This document shows, piece after piece, positions 1 through 8,632 of a DNA stretch of 64,000 nt. Under the pieces are notes generated by a model. It worked only from the letters and a program-made list of their open reading frames with translations, was not told where the DNA came from and made no database searches. This stretch comes from Pseudomonas sp. QTF5 (GTDB lineage: Bacteria > Pseudomonadota > Gammaproteobacteria > Pseudomonadales > Pseudomonadaceae). The DNA lies in assembly GCF_000512695.2 (NCBI RefSeq), contig NZ_AZRW02000017.1, positions 1 to 64,000 of the forward strand, given 5' to 3'. How positions within the stretch are numbered: position 1 is the first letter of the stretch; the number at the start of each line of letters is the position of its first letter. The translations under genes were made by a program, and so were the position numbers.

Positions 1-4
1 GGGA

Positions 5-38
5 GGCGAATTCTACAGCGTTACTCGCTGCTGTCAAC
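5..38. repeat. 34-bp interspersed motif, copy 1
   Basis: This stretch begins GGCGAATTCTA and ends CTGCTGTCAAC. A second copy with the same total length and the same end blocks lies about 200 bases further on. Only the 12 central bases differ freely. I do not know the function; it lies in a gene-free stretch ahead of the exporter gene. Confidence 0.5.
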
Positions 39-207
39 ACCTCTTTTTCTCCGCTTTCGACCGGGAAGATCGAACCGTCAATAAGGCGACAACACACTGC
101 CTTACCAACCCCTTCTGGCCTCGATGAACTGAAGCGTAACCGCTGCCGAAAACCGCATAACTCATTGTTTACCAAGGAGTTTTCCGTTTCGACTGCGCCG
201 GAAGTGG

Positions 208-241
208 GGCGAATTATAGACTTTCAGAATCTGCCGTCAAC
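208..241. repeat. 34-bp interspersed motif, copy 2
   Basis: This copy begins GGCGAATTATA and ends CTGCCGTCAAC, with the same spacing as copy 1. Together they occupy the otherwise gene-free first 373 bases. An AT-rich segment around 280-292 may hold the promoter of the downstream exporter gene, but no clear -35/-10 pair can be named. Confidence 0.5.
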
Positions 242-373
242 CCATGATTTGATTTTTCTATCAGGATGTTCAATATCGCTGCTTATATATAGATGCACCT
301 GCAACGAATGCGCAGTATATTGCCCAACACATAAGACAACACTCTCGCTTGCTACTTCGGACGATGCCACGCA

Positions 374-1261
374 ATGAATGACCACCCCCGCAGTCTTGCC
401 TCGACTCTGTTCTCGGTTGGCCTGCTCTTGATAGCCATGGCATCGATCCAGTCCGGAGCTTCCCTGGCCAAAAACATGTTCCCGGTTATCGGTGCTCAAG
501 GAACAACCACCCTGCGATTGATCTTTGCCAGTGTGATCATGCTACTGCTATTGCGCCCATGGCGAGCAAAGCTCACCGCGAAATCCCTGCGCACCGTTAT
601 CGTCTACGGAATGGCGTTGGGCGGCATGAATTTCCTCTTCTATATGTCCTTGCGCACCGTCCCCCTGGGTATTGCCGTAGCCCTGGAGTTCACCGGCCCA
701 TTGGCGGTCGCTATTTATGCCTCACGTCGAGCGATCGACTTTCTATGGATCGCTCTGGCGGCTATAGGTTTACTGCTATTGATTCCGATAGGCGCCACGA
801 GTGCAGGCATCGATCTGGTCGGTGCAGGTTATGCCCTTGGGGCTGGTGTCTGCTGGGCATTGTACATTCTGTTCGGCCAGAAGGCCGGGGCTGATAATGG
901 GGTGCAGACCGCCGCGTTGGGTGTGATGATTGCCGCATTGTTCGTAGCCCCCATAGGCATTGTCCACGCTGGCGCTGCGTTGCTGACACCCTCGTTGATT
1001 CCCGTGGCCATCGGGGTCGCTATCCTATCTACCGCCCTGCCCTACACCCTCGAGATGGTCGCCCTGACACGGATTCCAGCCCGTACCTTCGGTACGCTGA
1101 TGAGCATTGAGCCCGCGTTCGGCGCATTGTCCGGCCTGTTGTTCCTCCATGAATACCTTTCCCTGTCACAGTGGATGGCTATCCTGTGCATCATTCTCGC
1201 TTCTGTCGGCGCGACCATGACCATGGGGAGCACCGCAAAGCCTGTGGTCGCAGCGGATTGA
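374..1261 (+). CDS. rhtA: RhtA-like EamA/DMT inner-membrane amino-acid exporter
   Basis: This 295-residue protein of the drug/metabolite transporter superfamily resembles the threonine/homoserine exporter RhtA over its whole length. Recognisable family blocks are MASIQSGASLAKNMFP near residue 22, GGMNFLFYMSLRTVPLG near 80, VALEFTGPLAVA near 102 and RTFGTLMSIEPAFGALSG in the second EamA half. About ten hydrophobic helices form two EamA repeats. It would pump small neutral amino acids or related toxic analogues out across the inner membrane. The chosen ATG has only a poor ribosome-binding site. The gene stands alone, with no obvious operon partner. The substrate is inferred from the family, not seen. 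Confidence 0.88.
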   Translation: MNDHPRSLASTLFSVGLLLIAMASIQSGASLAKNMFPVIGAQGTTTLRLIFASVIMLLLLRPWRAKLTAKSLRTVIVYGMALGGMNFLFYMSLRTVPLGIAVALEFTGPLAVAIYASRRAIDFLWIALAAIGLLLLIPIGATSAGIDLVGAGYALGAGVCWALYILFGQKAGADNGVQTAALGVMIAALFVAPIGIVHAGAALLTPSLIPVAIGVAILSTALPYTLEMVALTRIPARTFGTLMSIEPAFGALSGLLFLHEYLSLSQWMAILCIILASVGATMTMGSTAKPVVAAD

Positions 1262-1430
1262 AACGAGATTTGACGAAGGTCTGGTATTTGCCGCTCAATT
1301 AGGCCATGTTTAGGTCACGTAACTCAGTGTCAGACATGGATTTTTTCAGATAGGGATATCAGAACGCTTCAAGCAAAAGCGAAGGCAGGTAGACCCAGGC
1401 GCAGATCCGGGGCCGCGATTAAGGACAGCA

Positions 1431-1712
1431 ATGAAACGAATTTTGATACTGATCGCCGTACTTGCAATTGCGGGCTGCGCGGCGACCTCGAAACCCCAGA
1501 TGAAACACGGCAAGAAAGGACTGCATATCAACTGTTCGGGGCTCTCGTCCTCTTGGGACAAGTGCTACACCAGCGCCGCCAATTCGTGTGCGCCCAAGGG
1601 ATACAAGGTCATCGCCAAGTCAGGGGATGCGGTGGAAGAACCCGGCGACTATCCGTTCGGCCTCAACCCTGCCGGCTATACCAGCCGCAGCATGATCGTC
1701 ATCTGCAAGTAA
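1431..1712 (+). CDS. small predicted lipoprotein, function unknown
   Basis: This 93-residue protein starts with a type II signal peptide: a short positive start, a hydrophobic stretch and the lipobox IAGC at residues 13-16, so the mature protein should start at Cys16 and be lipid-anchored. The mature part has four further cysteines (in NCSG, KCYT, SCAP and the final ICK), suggesting two disulfides. AAGGA precedes the ATG. A hairpin follows directly, so it is probably a single-gene transcript. I do not recognise the family. Confidence 0.8.
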   Translation: MKRILILIAVLAIAGCAATSKPQMKHGKKGLHINCSGLSSSWDKCYTSAANSCAPKGYKVIAKSGDAVEEPGDYPFGLNPAGYTSRSMIVICK

Positions 1713-1722
1713 CCCTCCCTTC

Positions 1723-1747
1723 CTATCGGGCTTGCGTAGCCCGATAG
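1723..1747 (+). terminator. hairpin after lipoprotein gene
   Basis: The perfect 9-bp arms CTATCGGGC and GCCCGATAG enclose a 7-base loop just after the lipoprotein gene. There is no T tract, so it may act as an mRNA end-stabiliser rather than as a strict intrinsic terminator. Confidence 0.5.
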
Positions 1748-1810
1748 GCGCTTCGCTCCGATGCTGCTAACGTTCGTCAGTCAATGACCGTTCAGCAAAG
1801 GGCGATATCC

Positions 1811-2551
1811 ATGACCACCGCTATCAATAACAAAAAAATCGTATTGGTCGTCGGCGCAGGCGATGCCACCGGCGGCGCCATCGCCAAACGTTTTGCCCGT
1901 GAAGGTTATGTCGCCTGCGTCACACGTCGCAGCGCAGACAAACTCCAGCCATTGGTAGAGTCCATCACAGCCAGTGGCGGCGAGGCTCACGGTTTTGCCT
2001 GCGATGCGCGTAATGAAGAAGACGTGATAGCGCTCATTGAGCAGATCGAAACCGAGATCGGCCCCATCGAAGCGTTCGTCTTCAATATCGGCGCCAATGT
2101 GCCGTGCAGCATCCTCGAGGAAACCGCCCGCAAGTATTTCAAGATTTGGGAAATGGCCTGTTTCTCAGGGTTTCTCAACGCCCGTGAAGTGGCCAGGCGC
2201 ATGGTCACCCGCCAACGGGGCACGATCCTGTTCACTGGTGCCACTGCTGGCTTGCGCGGTGCCGCGGGTTTCGCCGCCTTCGCCGGAGCCAAGCACGGGA
2301 TTCGCGCCTTGGCGCAAAGCATGGCCCGCGAACTGGGACCGATGAACATCCATGTCGCCCACGTCGTGGTTGATGGCGCCATCGACACCGACTTTATCCG
2401 CAACAATTTTCCGGAAAAATACGCGACCAAGGATCAGGATGGCATCCTCAATCCCGAGCATATCGCCGACAACTATTGGTACTTGCACAGCCAGCCACGG
2501 GATGCCTGGACCTTCGAGCTGGATCTGCGCCCCTGGAACGAACGCTGGTAG
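1811..2551 (+). CDS. SDR-family protein lacking the catalytic tyrosine
   Basis: This is a short-chain dehydrogenase/reductase of about 246 residues. The nucleotide-binding glycine turn reads VGAGDATGGAIAKR near the start, NIGAN corresponds to the NNAG block, and TGATAG carries the usual serine. The YxxxK catalytic pair reads FAGAK, so Tyr is replaced by Phe while Lys is kept. That makes ordinary oxidoreductase activity doubtful. The ATG at 1811 is chosen because AAGGG lies upstream; another in-frame ATG at 1784 would add nine residues. It is followed 36 bases later by a DsbA-fold isomerase gene and is probably co-transcribed. Substrate unknown. Confidence 0.82.
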   Translation: MTTAINNKKIVLVVGAGDATGGAIAKRFAREGYVACVTRRSADKLQPLVESITASGGEAHGFACDARNEEDVIALIEQIETEIGPIEAFVFNIGANVPCSILEETARKYFKIWEMACFSGFLNAREVARRMVTRQRGTILFTGATAGLRGAAGFAAFAGAKHGIRALAQSMARELGPMNIHVAHVVVDGAIDTDFIRNNFPEKYATKDQDGILNPEHIADNYWYLHSQPRDAWTFELDLRPWNERW

Positions 2552-2587
2552 CCCTCCCCTTCCAACAATAAGAAGAGCACATCGACC

Positions 2588-3184
2588 ATGAGCAAAACCG
2601 TGGAGTTCTTTTTCGACCTCGGCAGCCCCGCCACTTACCTGGCCCATACCCAACTGCCGAAGATCTGCAAACAGACCGATAGTCAGCTGATCTACAGACC
2701 GATGCTGCTGGGCGGTGTCTTCAAAGCTACCGGCAATGTTTCTCCCATCACCGTACCGGCCAAGGGTCGCTACATGTTTCAGGACCTGGACCGCTATGCC
2801 AAACGCTATGGCGTACCGCTGAAGTTCAACCCGAACTTCCCGATCAATACGCTGATGCTGATGCGTGCTGTCACAGGGATGCAACTGCGTCATCCAGAAC
2901 GCTTTCAGGCGTTTATCGATTGCCTGTTTCACGCGCTTTGGGTTGAAGGACGCAGTCTCGATGATCCCGCGACCGTCGCCGCCGTGTTGACGAAAAACGG
3001 TTTTGATCCGAACGAAGTGCTGGCGCTGACCACCGATGAGGCAGTCAAAGCCACCCTCAAGGAAAACACCGAGGAAGCGGTACAACGTGGCGTATTCGGT
3101 GCGCCGAGCATGTTTGTCGGTGATCAGTTGTTCTTCGGCCAGGATCGGTTGGACTTCGTCCTTGAAGCCCTACTTGCGCAATAA
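2588..3184 (+). CDS. 2-hydroxychromene-2-carboxylate isomerase / DsbA-fold (GST kappa) protein
   Basis: This 198-residue thioredoxin-fold protein of the HCCA-isomerase/GST-kappa group begins with the strand and active-site loop FFFDLGSPATYLA, in which Ser replaces the Cys of true DsbA proteins. The cis-proline region and C-terminal block GVFGAPSMFVGDQLFFGQDR are typical of the family. Such enzymes use glutathione to isomerise aromatic degradation intermediates, but many homologues have unknown substrates. It follows the SDR gene closely, so the two may act on one compound. AGAAGAG serves as ribosome-binding site. A hairpin follows. Confidence 0.85.
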   Translation: MSKTVEFFFDLGSPATYLAHTQLPKICKQTDSQLIYRPMLLGGVFKATGNVSPITVPAKGRYMFQDLDRYAKRYGVPLKFNPNFPINTLMLMRAVTGMQLRHPERFQAFIDCLFHALWVEGRSLDDPATVAAVLTKNGFDPNEVLALTTDEAVKATLKENTEEAVQRGVFGAPSMFVGDQLFFGQDRLDFVLEALLAQ

Positions 3185-3185
3185 C

Positions 3186-3217
3186 CAGCGCCTGCCTATG
3201 ACATGAGCCAGGCGCTG
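3186..3217 (+). terminator. hairpin after isomerase gene
   Basis: The perfect 9-bp arms CAGCGCCTG and CAGGCGCTG surround a 14-base loop. It lies between the plus-strand isomerase gene and the minus-strand peptidase gene, so it could end transcription from both sides. There is no strong T tract. Confidence 0.5.
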
Positions 3218-3242
3218 TAAATAGCGTCTGAACTCAAACCGC

Positions 3243-5051
3243 TCAAATAGACGCAGTTCGGGTGTTCAACCATTCGAGGGCCGCGCCGTCGAGCAACGGG
3301 CTCAAGCGTTCACGCACCTCAGCGTGATAGGCGTTGAACCACTGCTTTTCGTCTTCGGTCAGCAGCGACGGTTCCAGGCAACGGGTGTCGATCGGGCACA
3401 GGGTCAGCGTTTCGAATTTCAGGAACTCACCAAATTCGCTCTTGCCCGCTTCGCGATTCAACACCAGATTCTCGATCCGCACGCCCCAGCGACCCGGACG
3501 GTAAGTGCCCGGTTCGATGGACGTGATCATGCCCGGCTGCATCGCGGTTTGCGGTGCCGCCGCGGCCTGATAGGCGATGACTTGCGGGCCTTCGTGAACA
3601 TTGAGGAAGTAGCCGACGCCGTGACCGGTGCCGTGACCATAGTCGACGCTTTCGGCCCAGATCGGGGCGCGGGCAATAGCGTCCAGCAACGGCGACAGAA
3701 TGCCTCGTGGGAACTGAGCACGGGAAAGTGCAATCACGCCTTTGAGCACTCGGGTGCAATCGCGCTTCTGCTCGGCAGTCGGCGTACCCACCGGCACCAT
3801 TCGGGTGATGTCGGTGGTACCGCCCAGGTATTGGCCCCCGGAGTCGATCAGCAACAGGCCGTCACCCTCGATCACCGCGTGTTCTTCTTCGGTGGCGTGG
3901 TAGTGCGGCATCGCACCGTTGGCGTTAAACGCGGCAATGGTGTTGAAGCTCAGCGACACATAATCCGGACGCCGGGTACGCGCCGCGGTCAGGTGTTCGT
4001 CGATGGTCAGTTCAGTGATGCGCTCGCGCCCCAAGGCCACTTCCAGCCAGGCGAAGAATTCGCACAGCGCCGCGCCGTCCTGCTCCATGGCCCGACGAAT
4101 GTGCTCGGCATCGGCCAGGCTTTTCTGCGACTTGGCCAGGGTGGTCGGGTTCAGGCCTTCGAGCAGTTTCACGCCGTTGTTCAGGTTATCCAGCAGACCC
4201 GCCGTGACCCGCGCCGGATCGACTTGCAGGCTCTCGCCGCTCGGTACGGCGCGCAAGGCGGCGGTTACTTCGCTGTAATCGCGCAGGGTCACGCCGTCCT
4301 GTTCGAGTATGGCACGCAGCTCGGCGCTCACTTTGCTCAGGGCGACGAACAAGGTGGCCTGCTGCTGGCTGATCAGGGCGAAGGACACGAACACCGGATT
4401 GAACGACACATCGCCGCCGCGCAGGTTGAACAGCCAGGCGATGTCGTCGAGTGTGGCGATGAAGTGCCAGTCGGCACCGCGCTCTTTCAGCACCTCACGC
4501 AGTTTGGCGAGTTTTTCGCCACGGCTGACCGTCGCCTGAGGCGGCAAGTGTTGGTAGATCGGCTCGTTCGGCAGGCTCGGACGGTCACTCCAGACTTCAC
4601 TCAGCAGATCGATGTCGGTGCGCAGACGTGCGCCACGTTCTTCGAGCTTGCTGCTCAGGGTACGCGCCGACGCCACGGCCATCACCGCGCCATCGACTGC
4701 GACGACACCGCCTTCAGGGGTTTGCTCGGCCAGCCAATCGAGCGGGCCGGGTTGACCCGGTTGCAGCTTGACCAGTTCAATGCCGCTGCCCTTGAGCTCC
4801 TTGCTCGCTTGTTCCCAATAGCGGCTGTCGGCCCAGACACCGGCAAAATCCGGGGTAACGATCAGCGTGCCCACCGAGCCGTGAAAACCCGACAGCCACT
4901 GCCGCCCCTGCCAATAGCCCGGCAGGTACTCCGACAGGTGCGGGTCGGCCGACGGCACCAGCAGAGCATGAATGCCCTCCCGGCTCATCAGCTCGCGGGT
5001 TTGCGCCAGGCGCTGGGGTACCAATCCATTGGTCAAAGGCTGTGTACTCAT
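3243..5051 (-). CDS. aminopeptidase P family (M24B) Xaa-Pro aminopeptidase
   Basis: This protein of about 602 residues belongs to the long, eukaryote-like M24B group. Two creatinase-type N-terminal domains precede a pita-bread metallopeptidase domain. Metal-ligand blocks are visible in the C-terminal part: DSGGQYLGGTTDITR (two Asp), HGTGHGVGYFLNVHEGPQ (His), SIEPGTY (Glu) and VRIENL (Glu). It would remove an N-terminal residue next to proline in the cytoplasm. The ATG at 5051 is preferred over an upstream start because AGGAGA precedes it and the extra residues look unlike protein. It lies 55 bases after a cysteine desulfurase gene on the same strand, and they are probably co-transcribed. Confidence 0.88.
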   Translation of the reverse strand: MSTQPLTNGLVPQRLAQTRELMSREGIHALLVPSADPHLSEYLPGYWQGRQWLSGFHGSVGTLIVTPDFAGVWADSRYWEQASKELKGSGIELVKLQPGQPGPLDWLAEQTPEGGVVAVDGAVMAVASARTLSSKLEERGARLRTDIDLLSEVWSDRPSLPNEPIYQHLPPQATVSRGEKLAKLREVLKERGADWHFIATLDDIAWLFNLRGGDVSFNPVFVSFALISQQQATLFVALSKVSAELRAILEQDGVTLRDYSEVTAALRAVPSGESLQVDPARVTAGLLDNLNNGVKLLEGLNPTTLAKSQKSLADAEHIRRAMEQDGAALCEFFAWLEVALGRERITELTIDEHLTAARTRRPDYVSLSFNTIAAFNANGAMPHYHATEEEHAVIEGDGLLLIDSGGQYLGGTTDITRMVPVGTPTAEQKRDCTRVLKGVIALSRAQFPRGILSPLLDAIARAPIWAESVDYGHGTGHGVGYFLNVHEGPQVIAYQAAAAPQTAMQPGMITSIEPGTYRPGRWGVRIENLVLNREAGKSEFGEFLKFETLTLCPIDTRCLEPSLLTEDEKQWFNAYHAEVRERLSPLLDGAALEWLNTRTASI

Positions 5052-5106
5052 CGTGTCTCCTGCTAACCACTCATCATTATTATTCGGTGCCGATCGGCGT
5101 CGGCGC

Positions 5107-6273
5107 TTAAGGACCTGTCGCCCAGAATGCCGGAGCACTGGCGCAAGCTGCTTTAATCAGGTGTACCGCTTGATCGATATCCTGCTCGGTAGTGAAACGC
5201 CCCAGGCTCAAGCGAATGGTGCGACTGGCCGAGCGTGCGTTATGCCCCAGGGCCAGCAGTACATGGGACGGCGCATTGCTGGCGGAATTGCAGGCCGAGG
5301 TCGCGGAAAATGCAATCGAGGTGCTCAACGCCGCGGAACTGAATTCGCCTTCGTTGAAAGTCAGGCTCAGGGTATGGGGAATGCGCTGGGTCGGGCTGCC
5401 ATTGAGGCGCACGCCGGGAATGCTCAGCAGCGGCTCGAGCAAGCGTTCACGCAGACGCGCGATGGTGGCTCTTTCTTCATCGAACGAGGTGGCCGCCAAC
5501 GCGAAGGCTGCCCCCATTGCGGCAATCTGGTGCGTCGCCAGCGTGCCGGAACGCAACCCGCCCTCGTGACCACCACCGTGGATCTGCGCCTGCAGACGCT
5601 GCTGCGCGCGAGAACCGACATACAGCGCGCCAATGCCTTTGGGGCCGTAGACCTTGTGCGCCGAGAACGACATCAAATCCACCGGCCACCGAGCCAGATC
5701 GATCGCCACTTTGCCCGCGCCCTGGGCCGCATCGACGTGGAACAACGCATCGCGATCACGCACCACCTGGCCGATGGCCGGGATGTCGTTGATGGTGCCC
5801 AGTTCGTTATTGACCAGCATCAATGACACCAGAAAGGTGTCCTCACGCATCGCTTCGCTGACTGCTTGCGGGGTAATCAGGCCTTCGGCATCGGGCACCA
5901 GATACGTCACCGCAACGCCTGCGTCCTGCAATTGTTTTGCCGTGTCGAGAATCGCTTTGTGTTCGATCTGGCTGGTGATGATGTGGCCGCCGGACACGCC
6001 GCGGGCCTGGGCCACGCCCTTGAGGGCAAGGTTGTTGGATTCGGTGGCGCCAGAGGTCCAGACGATCTGTTCCGCCTGGGCGCCCACCAATTCGGCGACC
6101 TGGCGCCGTGCTTGCTCGACCGATTGCCGGGCCTGTTGGCCGAAGGCGTGGGAACTGGACGCTGGATTGCCGAAGTTACCAGTGAAACCCAGACACTCGA
6201 CCATGACCTTGATGATTCGCTCATCCACCGGCGTGGTGGCGGCGTAGTCGAAATACAACGGACGTTTATTCAT
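5107..6273 (-). CDS. cysteine desulfurase, class V aminotransferase (IscS/NifS-like)
   Basis: This 388-residue PLP enzyme transfers sulfur from cysteine. The start YFDYAATTPVDE, SGATESNN, HVDAAQGAGK and SFSAHKVYGPKG (with the PLP-binding Lys) are all hallmark blocks, and the mobile-loop Cys sits in SATSACNSAS. The gene is not within an isc cluster, so it is likely an accessory desulfurase and not the main iron-sulfur enzyme. The ribosome-binding site ahead of the ATG is weak. The aminopeptidase P gene follows after 55 bases. The sulfur acceptor cannot be told from the sequence. Confidence 0.87.
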   Translation of the reverse strand: MNKRPLYFDYAATTPVDERIIKVMVECLGFTGNFGNPASSSHAFGQQARQSVEQARRQVAELVGAQAEQIVWTSGATESNNLALKGVAQARGVSGGHIITSQIEHKAILDTAKQLQDAGVAVTYLVPDAEGLITPQAVSEAMREDTFLVSLMLVNNELGTINDIPAIGQVVRDRDALFHVDAAQGAGKVAIDLARWPVDLMSFSAHKVYGPKGIGALYVGSRAQQRLQAQIHGGGHEGGLRSGTLATHQIAAMGAAFALAATSFDEERATIARLRERLLEPLLSIPGVRLNGSPTQRIPHTLSLTFNEGEFSSAALSTSIAFSATSACNSASNAPSHVLLALGHNARSASRTIRLSLGRFTTEQDIDQAVHLIKAACASAPAFWATGP

Positions 6274-6478
6274 AAAAGACTCGCAGAGCGTGTTCCGGGA
6301 TCAGGAAGCTCGTCACTGGAAGTTTCAAAGCGCCGCCTCATGAGCGACGCCGAATTTTCAGAACGACAGCAATACCTGATCGGAGGCCATTAAAGAAGAA
6401 CAACTTCATTTAAAAGTGCGTAGGAACGCTCCTGAAGTCGAGCTTAACAGGCATCGGGCCACCGGATGAAGCAATGCG

Positions 6479-7093
6479 TCAGCTAAAACTTTCGAGCAAT
6501 AACGGATACATCGAAGCTACCAACAATAAGGCCATGCCCCAGTTGAACAGCCGCAACCAGCGGCGATCGCGCAGCACATTGCGCAACAAAGTGCCGCAAC
6601 CGGCCCATACACTGACACTTGGCAGATTGATCAAGGCAAAGACCGCGGCAATCACAATCACATTAGTGAAATAGCCCTGCATCGGTGTGTAGGTGCTGAT
6701 GGCTCCGATGGCCATGATCCAGGCCTTGGGGTTGACCCATTGAAACGCTGCCGCGCCCAAATAACTGATCGGCTTGCCCTCGCCCTGTTCACCCTCGGCT
6801 ACCGGCCCGGAATGAGCAATCTTCCACGCCAGGTACAGCAAATACGCCGCGCCGACGTAGCGCAACACGGTGTAAAGCATTGGATAGGTTTGAAACACCG
6901 TGCCCAGGCCGAAACCGACAGCGACCACCAGAACGAAGAAGCCGCAGGTAATGCCCAACATGTGGGGAATGGTGCGGTGAAAGCCGAAATTCACACCCGA
7001 GGCCAGCAACATGGTGTTGTTCGGGCCGGGGGTGATCGAGGTGACAAGGGCAAACAGGGCAAAGCCCAGCAGCAGGTCGAGCGAGAGTGTCAT
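6479..7093 (-). CDS. LysE/RhtB-family amino-acid exporter
   Basis: This 204-residue protein has about six hydrophobic segments and the LysE signature TSITPGPNNTMLLASG near residues 18-33, where the PGPN turn is the family hallmark. FQWVNPKAW in the middle is a second conserved block. It would export an amino acid or derivative by proton exchange. It stands on the minus strand 205 bases upstream of the desulfurase gene, with no clear terminator between them. The substrate is not evident. Confidence 0.87.
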   Translation of the reverse strand: MTLSLDLLLGFALFALVTSITPGPNNTMLLASGVNFGFHRTIPHMLGITCGFFVLVVAVGFGLGTVFQTYPMLYTVLRYVGAAYLLYLAWKIAHSGPVAEGEQGEGKPISYLGAAAFQWVNPKAWIMAIGAISTYTPMQGYFTNVIVIAAVFALINLPSVSVWAGCGTLLRNVLRDRRWLRLFNWGMALLLVASMYPLLLESFS

Positions 7094-7193
7094 GGGTGGC
7101 AGTCCATAAGGGTCAGTCAGGTATTGACCCTATCGCACGCCTTGAGGGAAACCCAGGACAGTTGCGTGAAAGTTCGAGCAGTACAGTTGCCGC

Positions 7194-7463
7194 TCAGCTT
7201 TGGCGACCATGCAGCTGTACTGCGCGTTCAGCGTTCATCTCGCCTTGTTTGTCGAAACTGAACGATTTTGCCGGCTGGCCGAGCAATTCGGCTTTCTTCG
7301 CGTGGTACTCGTCGAAGGACAAGCCACGACGATTCAGGGCCTCCAGCGCCAGTTCCCGGGTTTCTTCAGCGGTGTAGGGCCGCAATTCCGGTGAAATATG
7401 GCTGGCACATCCGGCGAGAACGGAGATGGCGAGCAATATGAAAGTGGCGAGTAGAGATTTCAT
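7194..7463 (-). CDS. small lipoprotein with a SHOCT-like C-terminal motif
   Basis: The protein has about 89 residues when started at the ATG at 7463, which puts a proper type II signal peptide first, with lipobox LAGC. The mature part contains RRGLSFDEYHAKKAELL, which resembles the short C-terminal helix pair (SHOCT) found at the ends of many bacterial proteins. The longer upstream start would place extra residues before the signal peptide and is not favoured. Function unknown; single gene. Confidence 0.7.
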   Translation of the reverse strand: MKSLLATFILLAISVLAGCASHISPELRPYTAEETRELALEALNRRGLSFDEYHAKKAELLGQPAKSFSFDKQGEMNAERAVQLHGRQS

Positions 7464-7628
7464 TTCGGGCGTCCGGGATATCTGGGTTTGGGCAATGGAC
7501 ACAGGCTACCCGCGCCGCTCGAAGGGCAAAAATCAATGCTCTCGATAGTGGGTATCGGATTACAAAGAATGCCCGGACACGGGCCGAGCCATCGCCCAAC
7601 CACTAGGCGCGGCGCTGTCGCAAGCGAT

Positions 7629-7719
7629 CTGTAGGAGCGAGGCTTGCCCGCGAAGAACGATACCGCGGTGCATCAACACACCGCGGAGTTTGCTTCGCGG
7701 GCAAGCCTCGCTCCTACAG
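7629..7719. repeat. BIME: two inverted REP elements
   Basis: Two REP copies face each other; the outer arms start CTGTAGGAGCGAGGCTTGCC and match almost perfectly as inverted repeats around a GC-rich loop with its own short palindrome. It fills most of the gene-free stretch 7464-7905 between the lipoprotein and VOC genes. The rest of that stretch shows no gene. Confidence 0.9.
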
Positions 7720-7905
7720 GGAAACATCGTTCAAAAGAGGAATTGCGCGCGACTGCAAAGCCGCTAGGCGTCCTGTTGCCTGACGGCTGAATAGTTGCGC
7801 TGCTGCTCGTCGGGCACTCGGTTGCGGGGAAGGGGCTGACCTATAGTTAATCGACCGGAAATCGGCGAAGGAACACCTTAACCCCACAATAAAAGGAGAA
7901 CCGTC

Positions 7906-8364
7906 ATGAGCGTAAAACCTATTCCAGAGGGTTATCACAGCGTCACCCCTTATCTGGGCATTCAGAAAGCTGCCGAAGCCATCGACTTCTACAAGAAAGC
8001 CTTTGGCGCCACCGAAGTCATGCGCCTGTCCATGCCCGATGGCGGCATCGGTCACGCCGAACTTCGTATCGGCGACTGTCCGATCATGCTCGGCACCCCG
8101 TGTGACGAGGGACCACTGAGCAATCCGGACAAGTCGCCGTCCGTGGGCCTGCATTTGTATGTGAGCGATGTAGACAAGTCCTATAAACAGGCCATCGATG
8201 CCGGAGCCACGGTGGTGTCCGAGGTCAAGGATCAGTTTTACGGCGACCGCTCGGGGACCTTGAGGGATCCCTATGGGCATCTGTGGTTTCTGGCCACGCA
8301 CAAAGAGGATCTGACTCAGGAACAAATCGAACAGCGGGCGAAGGAGATGTTTAAGCAGGGTTGA
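7906..8364 (+). CDS. VOC family protein (glyoxalase/bleomycin-resistance fold, PhnB-like)
   Basis: This 152-residue protein of the vicinal-oxygen-chelate superfamily has the YLGIQKAAEAIDFYKKAFGA start, GHAELRIGD in the first beta-alpha unit and RDPYGHLWFLATH at the end of the second, where the GHLW region is typical of PhnB-like members. These proteins bind a metal or a small hydrophobic ligand; the exact role of this subgroup is not known. AAAAGGAG is an excellent ribosome-binding site. A single REP follows. Confidence 0.85.
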   Translation: MSVKPIPEGYHSVTPYLGIQKAAEAIDFYKKAFGATEVMRLSMPDGGIGHAELRIGDCPIMLGTPCDEGPLSNPDKSPSVGLHLYVSDVDKSYKQAIDAGATVVSEVKDQFYGDRSGTLRDPYGHLWFLATHKEDLTQEQIEQRAKEMFKQG

Positions 8365-8387
8365 GTTTTTCAGTGACTGTTCGGGCC

Positions 8388-8456
8388 TCTTCGCGGGCAA
8401 GCCCGCTGCCACAGTTGATCGGTGTTGAACACACATTATGTGTACACAGCCGATCC
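8388..8456. repeat. single REP followed by an imperfect palindrome
   Basis: A single REP core (TTCGCGGGCAAGCCCGC) is followed by a palindromic segment reading GATCGGTGTTGAACACACA and its approximate complement. A similar palindrome forms the loop of the BIME after pvdS, so this looks like half of a BIME that has lost its second REP. It lies between the VOC gene and fpvG. I found no convincing iron-starvation box or Fur box in 8365-8632. Confidence 0.7.
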
Positions 8457-8632
8457 GGTGTTGGGAGCGGGAAACATTTACTTTCATATCCCCTTTCGGG
8501 ATTTTCGATGCTCATACGTCTTATTTAGATGCAGTCGGTCGCGTAGGCAAAAGCCACGGCCGGACTTTTCATGGACCGCAACGCCTGGAAGCCCACAGCA
8601 GCGGTCCTCTCATCGAAACAAGACCTTTAATC

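Noticed and set aside
165..377. A 70-codon frame ahead of rhtA
   Set aside because: No ribosome-binding site or recognisable product, and it runs through the repeated 34-base motif and overlaps the rhtA start.
3324..5066. Long plus-strand open frame opposite the aminopeptidase gene
   Set aside because: It mirrors the minus-strand peptidase, whose metal-ligand motifs are intact; the plus frame shows no domain and has repetitive Arg/Gln-rich composition typical of antisense frames in GC-rich DNA.
8438..8632. Longer N-terminus for FpvG
   Set aside because: The extra 65 residues are without membrane or signal character and precede a clean first helix at the ATG 8633.
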